Shown here: positions 54,161-62,806 of the stretch, piece by piece | Position numbering within the stretch: position 1 is the first letter of the stretch | How the letters are laid out: every line of letters starts with the position of its first letter | Assembly: GCF_027925155.1 (NCBI RefSeq) | Contig: NZ_BSDY01000009.1 | Span: 62,001 to 126,000, forward strand | Origin: Propionigenium maris DSM 9537 | Lineage (GTDB): Bacteria; Fusobacteriota; Fusobacteriia; Fusobacteriales; Fusobacteriaceae | DNA: 64,000 bases | Direction: 5' to 3' | Notes under the pieces: model-generated | The model's database searches: none | Told to the model about the DNA's origin: nothing | The model's input: the letters and a program-made list of their open reading frames with translations, nothing else | Made by a program: the position numbers and the translations under genes

Positions 54161-54256
54161 AATATATGCGACAGATCTATTCTATACTATATTTGAAGAT
54201 TTTTCCAATTCTATGCCTATAAAATATGAGTTTTTAATTCTATACTTTCCTTAACA

Positions 54257-54290
54257 ATAAAAAGTCCTGTTAATATTAACAGGACTTTTA
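54257..54290. terminator. Terminator of the IIA-Glc paralogue 2 gene
   Basis: AAAAGTCCTGTTAAT and ATTAACAGGACTTTT form a perfect 30-base palindrome with A/T tracts, three bases past the gene's stop. Confidence 0.9.
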
Positions 54291-54292
54291 TA

Positions 54293-54790
54293 CTACTTAA
54301 GCTTTACTCTCATTAGAAGGTCTCCCACCGATACATCTCCAGTAGCTACAACCTCTAACTTTTCAACATCATCCATATTATTGATGATTACTGGTGTCAT
54401 AGTTGATTTTGCATTCTTTGAAATGTAAGCCAGGTCATACTTTACAAGCTCGTCTCCCTTGGAAACCTCTGTACCTGCTTCACCTACTCTTTCAAATCCC
54501 TGCCCTCCCAGGGCCACTGTATCGATACCAAAGTGAACTATCATCTCAAGCTCATCCTTTGTTTCAAAGCTTACAGCGTGGTTTGTTTCAAAGATGTCAA
54601 TTTCAGCATCTGCTATTGCATGAATAGATCCCTCATTTGGGTCTATAGCACAACCGTCTCCAATCATCCTTCCAGCAAAAGCCTCATCAGGTACTTCCTC
54701 TAGAGGTATTACCTTTCCATTAAGGGGTGAATAGATATTAATCCAGTTTTCCTCTTCTTTTTTCTTCTTAAAAAAATCAAATAATCCCAT
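54293..54790 (-). CDS. crr: PTS IIA-Glc-like phosphocarrier protein, paralogue 2
   Basis: A 165-residue stand-alone IIA-Glc protein, the closer match to E. coli Crr: amphipathic N-terminus MGLFDFFKKKK, active-site His71 in ETNHAV and His86 in VHFGIDTVALGGQGF, and AKSTMTPVI near the end. It accepts phosphate from HPr, donates it to sugar IIBC proteins and can act as a carbon-status signal. ATG 54790 follows GGAGGAAGAG; the open frame extends to a GTG at 54802 that overlaps the ribosome binding site. Monocistronic. Confidence 0.92.
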   Translation of the reverse strand: MGLFDFFKKKKEEENWINIYSPLNGKVIPLEEVPDEAFAGRMIGDGCAIDPNEGSIHAIADAEIDIFETNHAVSFETKDELEMIVHFGIDTVALGGQGFERVGEAGTEVSKGDELVKYDLAYISKNAKSTMTPVIINNMDDVEKLEVVATGDVSVGDLLMRVKLK

Positions 54791-54930
54791 CTCTTCCTCC
54801 ACTTTATGTTTAATTTTTGAATTAAAATTTCACCTTTATTTAATTAAAGTGATTTTTATATCCATAGATTAACATTTTTTATTGTCTAAATCAAGTGTTT
54901 CTTCCATGAAAAATCTCAAATTAAATTAGG

Positions 54931-54951
54931 AAGGGAGTTTTTAACTCCCTC
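54931..54951 (-). terminator. Terminator-like hairpin after the OmpA-type gene
   Basis: GGGAGTT-TTT-AACTCCC with an AT-rich plus-strand left side; the U tract is weak. Confidence 0.55.
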
Positions 54952-54965
54952 CCTCTAAAGTTCAT

Positions 54966-55970
54966 CTACTCCATATCTTTTGCTGGTTCCCAGAATACTT
55001 CTACCCTTCTGTTTGCTCTCCTGTTTTCTATAGTATCATTAGGGAATGCCGGGTTGTTCTCTCCGAATCCCTGGGACTCAACAGTGATGTTTTCACCTTC
55101 AAGCTGGGTTCTGAATTCCTCAGCAACTGATTCTGCCCTCTTCTCAGATAGGGTCTGGTTATAGGAAGCTGCTCCAGTAGTATCTGTATGTCCCTCTACA
55201 GACAGCTTACCGTCAAATCCTCTGAGTTTCTCTGCAACCTCGCCGATCTCCGCTCTACCAGCTTCACTCAACTCAAAACTGTTGAGTTCAAAGACCTCTT
55301 GGAACTTGATTCCCTCAAGTGGAATTGGTGGTCCCACAGGTTCCATAACTACTGGTTCTGGTTCAGGCTCCACTACCATAACTGGTTCAGGCTCAGGCTC
55401 TGCCATTACCACAGGAGCTGGCGATGGTCCGCCAAACTTATAACCAAACTTGATGGCAAATCCATGGTAGTATCCATCCTCATTGGTATTAAAGTCTGTA
55501 TCATAGTCATACTCTGCTACTTCATACATAAACTCAACGTTAAATCTCTCATCGTAGAACTCCTTACCTATACCAAGAGCTCCGTAGATTCCTCCATTAG
55601 CGTCGTCTACATTATCTGCTCCACCAGAGTAGGCTTCAGCATATCCTAACCTACCTACTGCATATAGGGTGTCTGCAAAGTCATACTTACCTACTGCGTA
55701 GATTGGGAATGAGTAGTGACCATCATATCCGCCACTTGCATGGAACTTACTCTTGGCTTCTGCACCAATACCAAATCTGAATGGCGAATCCTCATTGAAC
55801 AATACCTCAGCACCTATCGATGCACCTGGATAACCCTTTACAGGGTTATGTCCTGTAGCGTCCTTGGTAGCGTTTCTGTAAAGGTCGGCTCCTAACTTCA
55901 ATTCCAGTTCAGCAGCACTTGCAGCCACTGCAACAAGTATAAATGCTCCTAAAATCATTGCCTTTTTCAT
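54966..55970 (-). CDS. OmpA-type outer membrane protein with peptidoglycan-binding domain
   Basis: A 334-residue outer membrane protein. Signal peptide 1-20 (cleavage near ASA-AE), a beta-barrel with alternating aromatic/Gly strands (about 20-195), a Pro/Glu-rich linker with repeats of EPEPEPV type (200-225), and a C-terminal OmpA/MotB domain (about 230-330) with VEGHTDTTGAASYNQTLSEKRAESV and ENRRANRRVEV, the diaminopimelate-binding motif. ATG 55970 follows GGGAGG and gives a proper signal peptide; the open frame to 56006 does not. It anchors the outer membrane to the wall. Confidence 0.94.
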   Translation of the reverse strand: MKKAMILGAFILVAVAASAAELELKLGADLYRNATKDATGHNPVKGYPGASIGAEVLFNEDSPFRFGIGAEAKSKFHASGGYDGHYSFPIYAVGKYDFADTLYAVGRLGYAEAYSGGADNVDDANGGIYGALGIGKEFYDERFNVEFMYEVAEYDYDTDFNTNEDGYYHGFAIKFGYKFGGPSPAPVVMAEPEPEPVMVVEPEPEPVVMEPVGPPIPLEGIKFQEVFELNSFELSEAGRAEIGEVAEKLRGFDGKLSVEGHTDTTGAASYNQTLSEKRAESVAEEFRTQLEGENITVESQGFGENNPAFPNDTIENRRANRRVEVFWEPAKDME

Positions 55971-56002
55971 ATATTTTCCTCCCTTATAGCTAACTAGTTG
56001 TA

Positions 56003-56044
56003 TCACTCTTGTGTCTCTTTAATTGATATACTACAAGCGATCAT
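56003..56044 (-). CDS. Short upstream ORF in the ompA leader (13 codons)
   Basis: A 13-codon frame, MIACSISIKETQE, with an excellent AGGAGG 6 bases before its ATG, ending 32 bases before the OmpA start. It may be a leader peptide that affects ompA translation or mRNA stability, or a chance ORF behind a strong ribosome binding site. Confidence 0.35.
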   Translation of the reverse strand: MIACSISIKETQE

Positions 56045-56185
56045 TATTTCCTCCTAAACCTGCAAAAATATACCAATATTCCATATAAAATAGAGGTTTT
56101 TATGGTTTTTTATTGTAATAGCCTATTATAAATGTTATTATGTAAGGTAGTATTATTTTTAACAGTCCAATTTAAGGAGAAAATC

Positions 56186-57385
56186 ATGAATATTAGTAAA
56201 AAAGATGCAATTGAATGGTTTAAATACCTTGCAGACATCCCTTCAGACAATGAGGAGATATTTAAGAAATATGATGTAATTATACGTTCAACTCTAAGAC
56301 AGATAGAGAGATCATATATGGATAGGATTAAGAGGATGCAGGAGGAGATCTCTTCCCTTGAAAACTTCAAGGGAAGGACCTTCTTCCTGGGAGACAAGGA
56401 GAAGTTTCCCAAGGGATGTATCTCGTGCCTTTTCGGAGATGGTTTAGGAGGTGTTAGAAAGACTCATACCTGCAACCTTACCTGTAAGTTCTGCTACTAC
56501 CACGACACAATGGATGAGGTGGAAGTAATTCCCGATGGAATGTGGGATATTGGAGATACCCTCTATGAGGAGGAGGATATAGACCTTCTTCTCTCCACTC
56601 AGAAGAAACCTTCAGGTATTGCCTATGTATACCTAGAGCCCTTTATGGAGATCGAAAAGTACTATGGAATAGTAAAAAAATTCAGTGATGCAGGAGTCCA
56701 CCAGCATATGTATACCAATGGTACTCTCTCCACCGAGGAAAATCTCAAAGCCCTTGCTGAAGCAGGCTTAGACGAGCTTAGGTTCAACCTGGGAGCCACT
56801 AACTGCAGCGACAAGGTTATAGAGGCTATGAAAATTGCCAGAAAATACTTTAAATCTGTTGGTATCGAAACTCCTATGACACCGGAGTTCTATGAGGCCT
56901 TTATGAAAAAGAAGGATGAGATACTTGCTATCGGTCTGGATTTCATCAACTGTGCTGAGTTCCACCTGGGGCCGGACAATATAAATAACTACAGTGGTGA
57001 AAAGTTCTATACATATAGAAATGGATACCTTTCTCCTACTTGGTCTAGAGAGATTACATATAAGATTATGAAGATGGCAGCTGAGGAGGGATGGGAGATG
57101 CTTGTCCACGACTGCTCAAACCACACCAAGTATGCTAGGGAGATCAACAAGGCTTCCAAACAGGGTAATCCCTTTGGAGCTCACAACTATGTTTCTGAGT
57201 TCGAGAGAACCCTCCCCCACCTGTTCCTTCCAATCCTTGAGGATGAGGAGTTTATCTTCCTGAAGGAGGAGGAGCTACCGGCAGACCTAAAGCTGGAAAA
57301 CTGCAAGGAGCATATACAGGAACTTATAGAGGACTACAACAACGACGACTTCTATGAGGACTTTGAGGAATATTTAGAGGATTAA
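56186..57385 (+). CDS. Radical SAM protein of unknown function
   Basis: A 399-residue radical SAM enzyme. A helical N-terminal region (1-70) precedes extra cysteines (KGCISCLFG, about 76-79) and the canonical 4Fe-4S motif CNLTCKFCYY (CxxxCxxC, about 95-102). A TIM-barrel half follows with YLEPFMEIEKYYGIVKKFSDAG, MYTNGTLSTEEN and LDELRFNLGATN. An acidic tail ends the protein. The additional CxxC could hold an auxiliary cluster. The substrate is unknown. ATG 56186 has AAGGAG upstream. Monocistronic. Confidence 0.9.
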   Translation: MNISKKDAIEWFKYLADIPSDNEEIFKKYDVIIRSTLRQIERSYMDRIKRMQEEISSLENFKGRTFFLGDKEKFPKGCISCLFGDGLGGVRKTHTCNLTCKFCYYHDTMDEVEVIPDGMWDIGDTLYEEEDIDLLLSTQKKPSGIAYVYLEPFMEIEKYYGIVKKFSDAGVHQHMYTNGTLSTEENLKALAEAGLDELRFNLGATNCSDKVIEAMKIARKYFKSVGIETPMTPEFYEAFMKKKDEILAIGLDFINCAEFHLGPDNINNYSGEKFYTYRNGYLSPTWSREITYKIMKMAAEEGWEMLVHDCSNHTKYAREINKASKQGNPFGAHNYVSEFERTLPHLFLPILEDEEFIFLKEEELPADLKLENCKEHIQELIEDYNNDDFYEDFEEYLED

Positions 57386-57415
57386 AAAAAGGAGCTGATA
57401 TCAGCTCCTTTTTTA
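57384..57415. terminator. Bidirectional terminator
   Basis: AAAAAAAGGAGCTGAT-ATCAGCTCCTTTTTT, a near-perfect palindrome shared by the radical SAM gene and the Crp/Fnr gene. Confidence 0.92.
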
Positions 57416-57416
57416 T

Positions 57417-58073
57417 TTAAAACTTTTCCGTCTGGCTTATGAGGGCTGCTTCAAACTTTTCCTTATCCACTACCCATATTTCATTTCTGCTCTTTTCGAT
57501 AACCCCATCTTCCCTTAGCTTTCTTATTATCCTCTGAAGTGTACGAAGATTGGTATTTAAAAGCTCAGATAGCTCTCTTGTATTTGTAAACCTTATCCTC
57601 ATATTATTTTGGGACAGATACTTGAGGAAGTACCCCTCATTGGAGAGCACTGCCTTAGCAAGGGTTCCTCCCAGTACTCTTACAAACTCAAGGGCCGATC
57701 CCTTGGCTATCTTCTCCCACAGATGTTGCATAACTTCTGGATGATTTCTTATCATCTCCGTTAATGGAATAACAATAACCTTTGTTTTCTTCTTTGCCTC
57801 TATATCCACTGTCCCCACAAGATCTATGAGGCAGGCGGCAACTCCCATCCACTCTCCAGTGGTAAAATCACCGTAATACTCTCCTCCGTGCTCCATGTAG
57901 ATAGTCATCTTGGCCTGCCCCTCCAAGATCTTCCACACCTTTCCGCTCTGAAAGGCCTCCATCTCCATGATATCTCCCTTTTCATACTCCTCTACCTTTA
58001 TCTTCCTTACGAGGTCATCTGAAAGTATATCATCAAGTCCTATATCCCTTAAGTAATCTAATTTCGTTTTCAT
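57417..58073 (-). CDS. Crp/Fnr-family transcriptional regulator, second copy
   Basis: A 218-residue paralogue of the regulator at 52259, with a cNMP-binding-like domain (about 20-120: FQSGKVWKILEGQAKMTIYMEHGGEYYGDFTTGEWMG) and a winged HTH (about 150-205: FTNTRELSELLNTNLRTLQRIIRKLREDGVIEK). The two share size and HTH arrangement but differ in the effector domain. No FNR-type Cys ligands. Its stop lies next to a bidirectional terminator, and it is co-oriented with the TPR lipoprotein gene 15 bases upstream. Confidence 0.9.
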   Translation of the reverse strand: MKTKLDYLRDIGLDDILSDDLVRKIKVEEYEKGDIMEMEAFQSGKVWKILEGQAKMTIYMEHGGEYYGDFTTGEWMGVAACLIDLVGTVDIEAKKKTKVIVIPLTEMIRNHPEVMQHLWEKIAKGSALEFVRVLGGTLAKAVLSNEGYFLKYLSQNNMRIRFTNTRELSELLNTNLRTLQRIIRKLREDGVIEKSRNEIWVVDKEKFEAALISQTEKF

Positions 58074-58088
58074 AAACTCCCGCTCCTG

Positions 58089-59252
58089 TTAAATATTATT
58101 TCTTATATCTCTTCCAAGCTTATCGGTGGCTTCAACGATTGCCTCACTTATAATGGTCTCTCCGCTTTTTATCTCCCTTTCTACACCGCTCATAACACCA
58201 GCTGGAGCTCTTCCCCTTATGACGCTCCACCTGTAACGATCTCCAGAGTTCCCTTCAAATACTCCGCTTCCAATGGTACGCCCATCTTCAAGGTCTATCA
58301 TCTCATATGACAACACTATCCTGCTGCTGTTTCTCTTATCAAATACTATCTCTGTGTAGGATCTCTCCCTGTACTTAGCCACCTTTACATTGTTTTCAAT
58401 AACATAGTATTTTTCCGTCCAGTATCTGGTATAGTAGTCCCTTGTTACCCTTGTTGGATTGTAGGTGAAGGAATCTATATTTATCTTCACCACTGTATTC
58501 AGGTCCTTGAGACTTTCCTCCGATAGATTCCCTGCCCCTCTCAGAGCCTCACGCAGCTCTCCCTGAGGGATATCCTTAAAGATAGTTATCTTAGACAGCT
58601 TCGGGTCCTCCAATACACGATTTTTTATCCTTCCTATTCCCTCCCTTTCTATCTGGTGTTTTCTGGAGGGATCCCCTGTTACCTCTGTGAAAGCTGCAAC
58701 AACCCTAGCTTCCTCCAGAGATCTCGCAGTCCGCTCACCAATATCCCTATACCTGGGATAGAGCTCCTGCCCCCTGTCATAGAGGAAGAACTTCTCCCTT
58801 CTCCTATATCTGTCAAGTTTCAACCCCTCAAAGGTATTTCCTGCATTGTAGTAGGAGACCCCTGCATCCATCTTCAGCTCCTCTATCTCATTGTACTGGG
58901 GAATATTCAGGCTGAGCCCAAGCTTATTGTGAACTATGGGATCCATGGTGTAGAGACCTTTCTTTAGGGAAAGCATATTTTCATAGGTAGAAGCTTCCCT
59001 CACATAGTCCTCATTTTGATTGTAGAGATCTATCTTGGACTGGGTATCATCTACAGCCCTTGGATAGACATTCCTGTAGTTCACCATCCCCTCCAGGTAA
59101 TCTGGGTTCAGTTTTACTGCCTCCTGCAATAATAGAGCAGCCTGGGTAAATCTTCCCCTCTCTATCTCCTCCATTGCCTGGGTATTTATCTTCTCTTCAG
59201 CAGAGCTGCACCCTGCCAAGATCAAGAGGACAATCAGTAGTAACTTCTTCAT
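58089..59252 (-). CDS. TPR-containing lipoprotein of unknown function (387 aa)
   Basis: A 387-residue lipoprotein: signal MKKLLLIVLLILAGC with lipidated Cys15. At least one TPR-like helix pair follows (IERGRFTQAALLLQEAVKLNPDYLEG, about 30-56), then a long uncharacterised region with a C-terminal beta-rich domain (about 240-385; SRIVLSYEMIDLEDGRTIGSGVFEG), as seen in LPS-assembly or penicillin-binding-protein activator type lipoproteins. It probably faces the periplasm. It precedes the Crp/Fnr gene by 15 bases, so the two may be co-transcribed. Confidence 0.78.
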   Translation of the reverse strand: MKKLLLIVLLILAGCSSAEEKINTQAMEEIERGRFTQAALLLQEAVKLNPDYLEGMVNYRNVYPRAVDDTQSKIDLYNQNEDYVREASTYENMLSLKKGLYTMDPIVHNKLGLSLNIPQYNEIEELKMDAGVSYYNAGNTFEGLKLDRYRRREKFFLYDRGQELYPRYRDIGERTARSLEEARVVAAFTEVTGDPSRKHQIEREGIGRIKNRVLEDPKLSKITIFKDIPQGELREALRGAGNLSEESLKDLNTVVKINIDSFTYNPTRVTRDYYTRYWTEKYYVIENNVKVAKYRERSYTEIVFDKRNSSRIVLSYEMIDLEDGRTIGSGVFEGNSGDRYRWSVIRGRAPAGVMSGVEREIKSGETIISEAIVEATDKLGRDIRNNI

Positions 59253-59414
59253 CTTCTATCAACTCCTTCCCATTAATTCTATACTAAAATCTGGTCAAGT
59301 TGAAGTCATTTTATACTTTGTTGGTGTCAAAGATAGGATAACATTGATCATTGGATATATTCAACCATTTTTTAAGTATATTCCTTAACAAGGAATTATT
59401 TTTAAGGACTATAA

Positions 59415-59443
59415 ATAAAAGGGAGAGGTGTCTTCCTCTCCCT
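59415..59443 (-). terminator. Terminator of the galactokinase-like gene
   Basis: GGGAGAGG-TGTCTT-CCTCTCCC with an A-rich plus-strand left side, right behind the stop. Confidence 0.85.
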
Positions 59444-59449
59444 AATTCT

Positions 59450-59893
59450 CTAAGATGCCATTCTGAATATCTTCAGTGTATCAGCCTGGAATCCCTCTAT
59501 CCTGTTAAATGCCTGAGCTGTTGCATATTTCAGAGACCCTATTGCTGAATAACCCTCCTCATTGGGTACATCCAACTGATATACAATATCTAATCCCTTC
59601 TTTATTGAGTAACCACACGACTTATATGCTTCCACCACGCTGGCTATAAACTCAAGGTCCACTTCCTTATCCAGGTTATCCAGTGGCAGGGTCCATTTAT
59701 TCTCTCCCATACTCACAGATATCATCCCGTCATTTCTGGCTCTGGCAGCTGCATATGTTCCGTAAGCTTCGGTATTCTCTATGACTCTCTCCTCTGAAAG
59801 ACGGCACGTTCTGGCTGTTGCAAAAAAACTTTCTCTACTTTCTTCCCCAAAAATTTTCTTGAAATTCTCGTGTAACTTTCTTAACATCTCCAT
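59450..59893 (-). CDS. Galactokinase-like half-protein lacking catalytic motifs
   Basis: A 147-residue protein whose whole length resembles the N-terminal domain of GalK (GHMP kinase superfamily). LHENFKKIFGEE parallels the GalK start, TARTCRLSEERVIENTEAYGTYAAARARND parallels the APGRVNLIGEHTDYNGG region, and GLDIVYQLDVPNEEGYSAIGSLKYATA parallels the PxGAGLSSSASLE ATP loop. The sugar-binding and P-loop residues are replaced and the C-terminal half is absent, so it cannot be a working kinase. Yet the frame is clean, with a terminator behind. It may be a retained regulatory or binding pseudoenzyme, or a late-stage relic. This reading is by eye and needs a profile search. Confidence 0.55.
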   Translation of the reverse strand: MEMLRKLHENFKKIFGEESRESFFATARTCRLSEERVIENTEAYGTYAAARARNDGMISVSMGENKWTLPLDNLDKEVDLEFIASVVEAYKSCGYSIKKGLDIVYQLDVPNEEGYSAIGSLKYATAQAFNRIEGFQADTLKIFRMAS

Positions 59894-60122
59894 CCCCCCT
59901 AAAAACTATGTTGTATTTTCTAATAAGGATTATAGTCTATATTTACCAATAAATCCATAGGTTTAAAGGTGAATTTCTGTTGTTTTTTTTATACATCATT
60001 AATTTTTATAGTTTTTTAACAGTTAGCTTAAAGAAAATTTTCCTTTACTTCCCCTAACTTTTATAAATCCCAGAAAGGAATCTCTTCACCCTTTGCAAAT
60101 AATATTAATATGGAGGTGTTCT

Positions 60123-60245
60123 ATGAGTAAAAGAGGAATCATGAGCAAAAGAGAGATGAAGGATATTATGGATGATTTAAAGGAAACTAAGGAGAAGCCC
60201 CCTAAGGATGAGAAGGAGTCACCTAAGGAGGAAAATAAAAAATAG
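60123..60245 (+). CDS. Very small charged protein (40 aa)
   Basis: A 40-codon frame, ATG 60123 to TAG 60245, with GGAGG 6 bases upstream and a terminator whose left arm contains the stop. It begins MSKRGIMSKREMKDIMDD and ends in a Lys/Glu/Pro-rich tail, so it is highly charged and probably disordered. Unknown family. Confidence 0.55.
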   Translation: MSKRGIMSKREMKDIMDDLKETKEKPPKDEKESPKEENKK

Positions 60246-60268
60246 GCTGATTACCCAGCCTATTTTTT
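60237..60268. terminator. Bidirectional terminator
   Basis: AAAAAATAGGCTG-ATTACC-CAGCCTATTTTTT, a 13-bp stem that overlaps the ends of both the 40-aa gene and rnmV. Confidence 0.92.
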
Positions 60269-60814
60269 ATCTACTTTCTCTATAGCTTTCAGAAACTCTT
60301 CCCTGCTTATTCCAAAGTGGTTCAGCTTAGACAGGAACTGCTTGGCATTGGCATAGCCTATTCCCAAGATAACTCCTACCTCCTGCCTTCTTACCTTGGA
60401 TTCTCCCCCACCGCTAAGACCATACTCTATCATATCCCCAGAGGTAAAGTTTTCAATTCTATCCACCATCTTGCACTTGGCTTTGGCAAGGGCTTCTATG
60501 ATAACCTCCGGCTTGGCATTTTCTATCCCTACATTTCCGTCACGGGCCCTTGTCCCGTCCTTTCTTCCAATATAGGCATGCTTCACCCCTGGAACATAGT
60601 CCTCTATAGTTTTTCTTATCTTTTCACCGGCAAAATCCGGGTCTGTAAATACTATTACCCCGGTTCTCTCCTGGGCAACTCTTATCTTTTCTAGGGTAGT
60701 TCTCTTTCTTACAGCAAATCCATTTACTATAATTAGCTCTGCGTCAACTGCAGCCTTTACTGCAGTTACATCGTCTCTTCCCTCTACCACTATGGTTTCC
60801 ATTATCTTCTTCAT
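60260..60814 (-). CDS. rnmV: Ribonuclease M5 (5S rRNA maturation)
   Basis: A 184-residue TOPRIM nuclease that trims 5S rRNA precursor. The TOPRIM signatures are IVVEGRDD (residues 8-15) and the DxD-type region VFTDPDFAGEKIRKTIEDYVP (about 55-75), followed by VKHAYIGRKDG and a C-terminal RNA-binding part (VGVILGIGYANAKQFLSKLNHFGISREEF). Its family is typical of Firmicutes and Fusobacteria. It is often next to ksgA/rsmA, but here it follows an unknown gene on the same strand (34 bases apart). Confidence 0.93.
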   Translation of the reverse strand: MKKIMETIVVEGRDDVTAVKAAVDAELIIVNGFAVRKRTTLEKIRVAQERTGVIVFTDPDFAGEKIRKTIEDYVPGVKHAYIGRKDGTRARDGNVGIENAKPEVIIEALAKAKCKMVDRIENFTSGDMIEYGLSGGGESKVRRQEVGVILGIGYANAKQFLSKLNHFGISREEFLKAIEKVDKK

Positions 60815-60848
60815 CTGTCCAATCTCCTGCCTGTATTTTTATAGTTGT

Positions 60849-61571
60849 CTATTCATACAACTCTTTCATCGTCATATCTGGGCTGTACTTGGTCCCTGCC
60901 ATGAGAAGTTCATTGTAGTCCTTCTTGGCCAGAAACTCTCCATATCCCCTGTCATAGTAGATAAACTTTACTTCCTCAAAGAGATAGCTCTCCATGGAGC
61001 TCTTGAATCTTTCCTGAGTTTCCTCATCTCCACCAGACACCTTGTATCTGAACTTTTCTACTCCAACCTCCTTAAGTATCTCAAACTTATTCAGCAAGGG
61101 ATAGAATATTTCCATAAACTCCCTTACATTCTTGTCCTCCTTGAGGTCAGTTGCAATATACCCCTTGGCAAACTTTGGAAAGAGGCTGTATTCCAGAGCC
61201 TTGAGTTTCTCCTCAGGAAGCACTCCCAGTCTCTTTACCTCTGTAAAGGTAAGAGCTTCAAGCATACTGTTTCCTCTCATGGAAAGGTGTAGCTCCACGT
61301 CCTCTCCCAGCTCAAGAACCTCTCCCTCTAAATAACCGTCTAGGTTAAGGTGGGTAATATAGTTTCCTTTAGTATCTGCCACATACTCTGTATCTATCTC
61401 TTCCTCTTCATCCTCTACATAGAAGGTTGCTTCCCAGTTTAGCCTGGTCTGCCCCTTAATGGTATTGGATCTGATTGCTGCCTTATATGAATTGTCGTAA
61501 AATTTTTCGAAATCCTTGGTTTCCTTCCCAGGATCATCTTCTAATCTTACTTCCTTTAATCTTATCTCCAT
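60849..61571 (-). CDS. Protein of unknown function (240 aa)
   Basis: A 240-residue acidic soluble protein without signal peptide, membrane helix or recognised domain. Its N-terminal part looks beta-rich, its C-terminal part (about 120-240) helical with several Tyr/Phe. AAAGGATGG precedes the ATG. It is upstream of rnmV by 34 bases and probably in the same operon, which hints at RNA metabolism but proves nothing. Confidence 0.7.
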   Translation of the reverse strand: MEIRLKEVRLEDDPGKETKDFEKFYDNSYKAAIRSNTIKGQTRLNWEATFYVEDEEEEIDTEYVADTKGNYITHLNLDGYLEGEVLELGEDVELHLSMRGNSMLEALTFTEVKRLGVLPEEKLKALEYSLFPKFAKGYIATDLKEDKNVREFMEIFYPLLNKFEILKEVGVEKFRYKVSGGDEETQERFKSSMESYLFEEVKFIYYDRGYGEFLAKKDYNELLMAGTKYSPDMTMKELYE

Positions 61572-62031
61572 AAAACCATCCTTTCATAACATAATAGCTT
61601 TATATTATAGCATTTATTTTATCTTTTTAAAAGATTTTATATCAATAAATTATAGGTCTTTTTGATTAGGTGTTTGATTTTTTATATTGCTAGATTGCAT
61701 AATTAAATATAGCTATTTATTCTTTTTTTTAGCTAATTTCTCCTACTATAATTTATTTGATATTTTTAAAGGGAATGATCTAATGATCAGAGTGTTTCTT
61801 TTACTTTACTTCTTAATTATTTATAACTCTTGTTATTAGTAAACTCACAAAAATAGAAACTGCTAATAAAGCCTCTTTAATAGTTTCTTCACTCTTTACT
61901 GCAGCACTCCTCATGGTAGTTACTTTTCTTATTAATTCTCTTTGGATTGTTCAATGAATTAGATTTATTTTTTAACAACAAAAATCCAGGAGGCAACTCC
62001 TGGATTTTTATATACCTTAATAACAATTATA
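61572..62031. other. AT-rich intergenic region with a possible broken small membrane-protein gene
   Basis: No intact gene. From ATG 61783 (AAAGGGA upstream) a hydrophobic frame (MIRVFLLLYFLIIY) stops at TAG after 18 codons. The +1 frame immediately continues with a second hydrophobic stretch (LIVSSLFTAALLMVVTFL) to TGA 61957. This may be a frameshifted two-helix membrane protein. A bidirectional terminator follows at 61980. Confidence 0.3.
61980..62009. terminator. Bidirectional terminator
   Basis: AAAAATCCAGGAG-GCAA-CTCCTGGATTTTT, 13-bp stem, 22 bases past the Pal-like gene's stop on the minus strand. Confidence 0.92.
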
Positions 62032-62676
62032 TTAATTCCCCACTATCTGAATCTCAACCCTCCTGTTTTGTGCCCTTCCATCCTTAGTGGAGTTGTCTGC
62101 TATAGGTTGAGCCGATCCATATCCCCTAGAAGACATCCTTGCTTTAGCTACTCCCCTTCCATTTAGGTAGTAGTATACTGCATCTGCCCTCTCCTGTGAA
62201 AGGGCATCATTTATATTGTCGCTTCCTGTGTTGTCTGTATGTCCTCCAATTGCAATACTTGTCTCATCAAACTCCTCCAGTACCTTTGAGATGGAGTTTA
62301 GCACCTCATAGGATCCTGGAGCTATAGCTGAGCTTCCAGATTTAAAGGTAAGGTTTCCAGGCATAATAAGCTCCAGTCTGTCCTCTCCCACCCTTCGCAC
62401 TCCTACACCTGTTCTTGCAAGCTCCTCCCTTAGAGCTGCCTCCTGCCTGTCAAAGTAGTATCCAATCCCAGCTCCAGCTGCTGATCCAGCTGCTGCCCCT
62501 ATGAGGGTACTCTTGGTGTCCTTACCTGCCAGCTGACCAACCACAGCCCCTGCCACTGCTCCCCCCACAGCCCCCTTAGTAGTACTGCTCACCTTCTCCT
62601 CTCCAGTATAGGGGTCTGTACTCCTGCAGGATATTAGCACCAGCATAAGACTTGATAAAGCTATAATTTTTTTCAT
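62032..62676 (-). CDS. Pal/OmpA-family lipoprotein with glycine-zipper segment
   Basis: A 214-residue lipoprotein: signal MKKIIALSSLMLVLISC with lipidated Cys17. A glycine-zipper hydrophobic stretch follows (GAVGGAVAGAVVGQLAG ... GAAAGSAAGAGIG, about 35-72), then an OmpA-like domain (about 95-212) with IGGHTDNTGSDNINDALSQERADAV and QNRRVEIQI, the peptidoglycan-binding motif. This is the YiaD/OmpA-lipoprotein architecture rather than classical Pal. It tethers the outer membrane to the wall. Confidence 0.93.
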   Translation of the reverse strand: MKKIIALSSLMLVLISCRSTDPYTGEEKVSSTTKGAVGGAVAGAVVGQLAGKDTKSTLIGAAAGSAAGAGIGYYFDRQEAALREELARTGVGVRRVGEDRLELIMPGNLTFKSGSSAIAPGSYEVLNSISKVLEEFDETSIAIGGHTDNTGSDNINDALSQERADAVYYYLNGRGVAKARMSSRGYGSAQPIADNSTKDGRAQNRRVEIQIVGN

Positions 62677-62806
62677 AATCTACCTCCTGATCCTTTATTA
62701 AAAAGCTTCTACATAATTCTTTATAAAAAAAGTAAAGTTTTTTACATAAAAAATAGATATATTATTACAACTGTGATATAATTATTCTATAAAGGAGGTA
62801 TCACAG

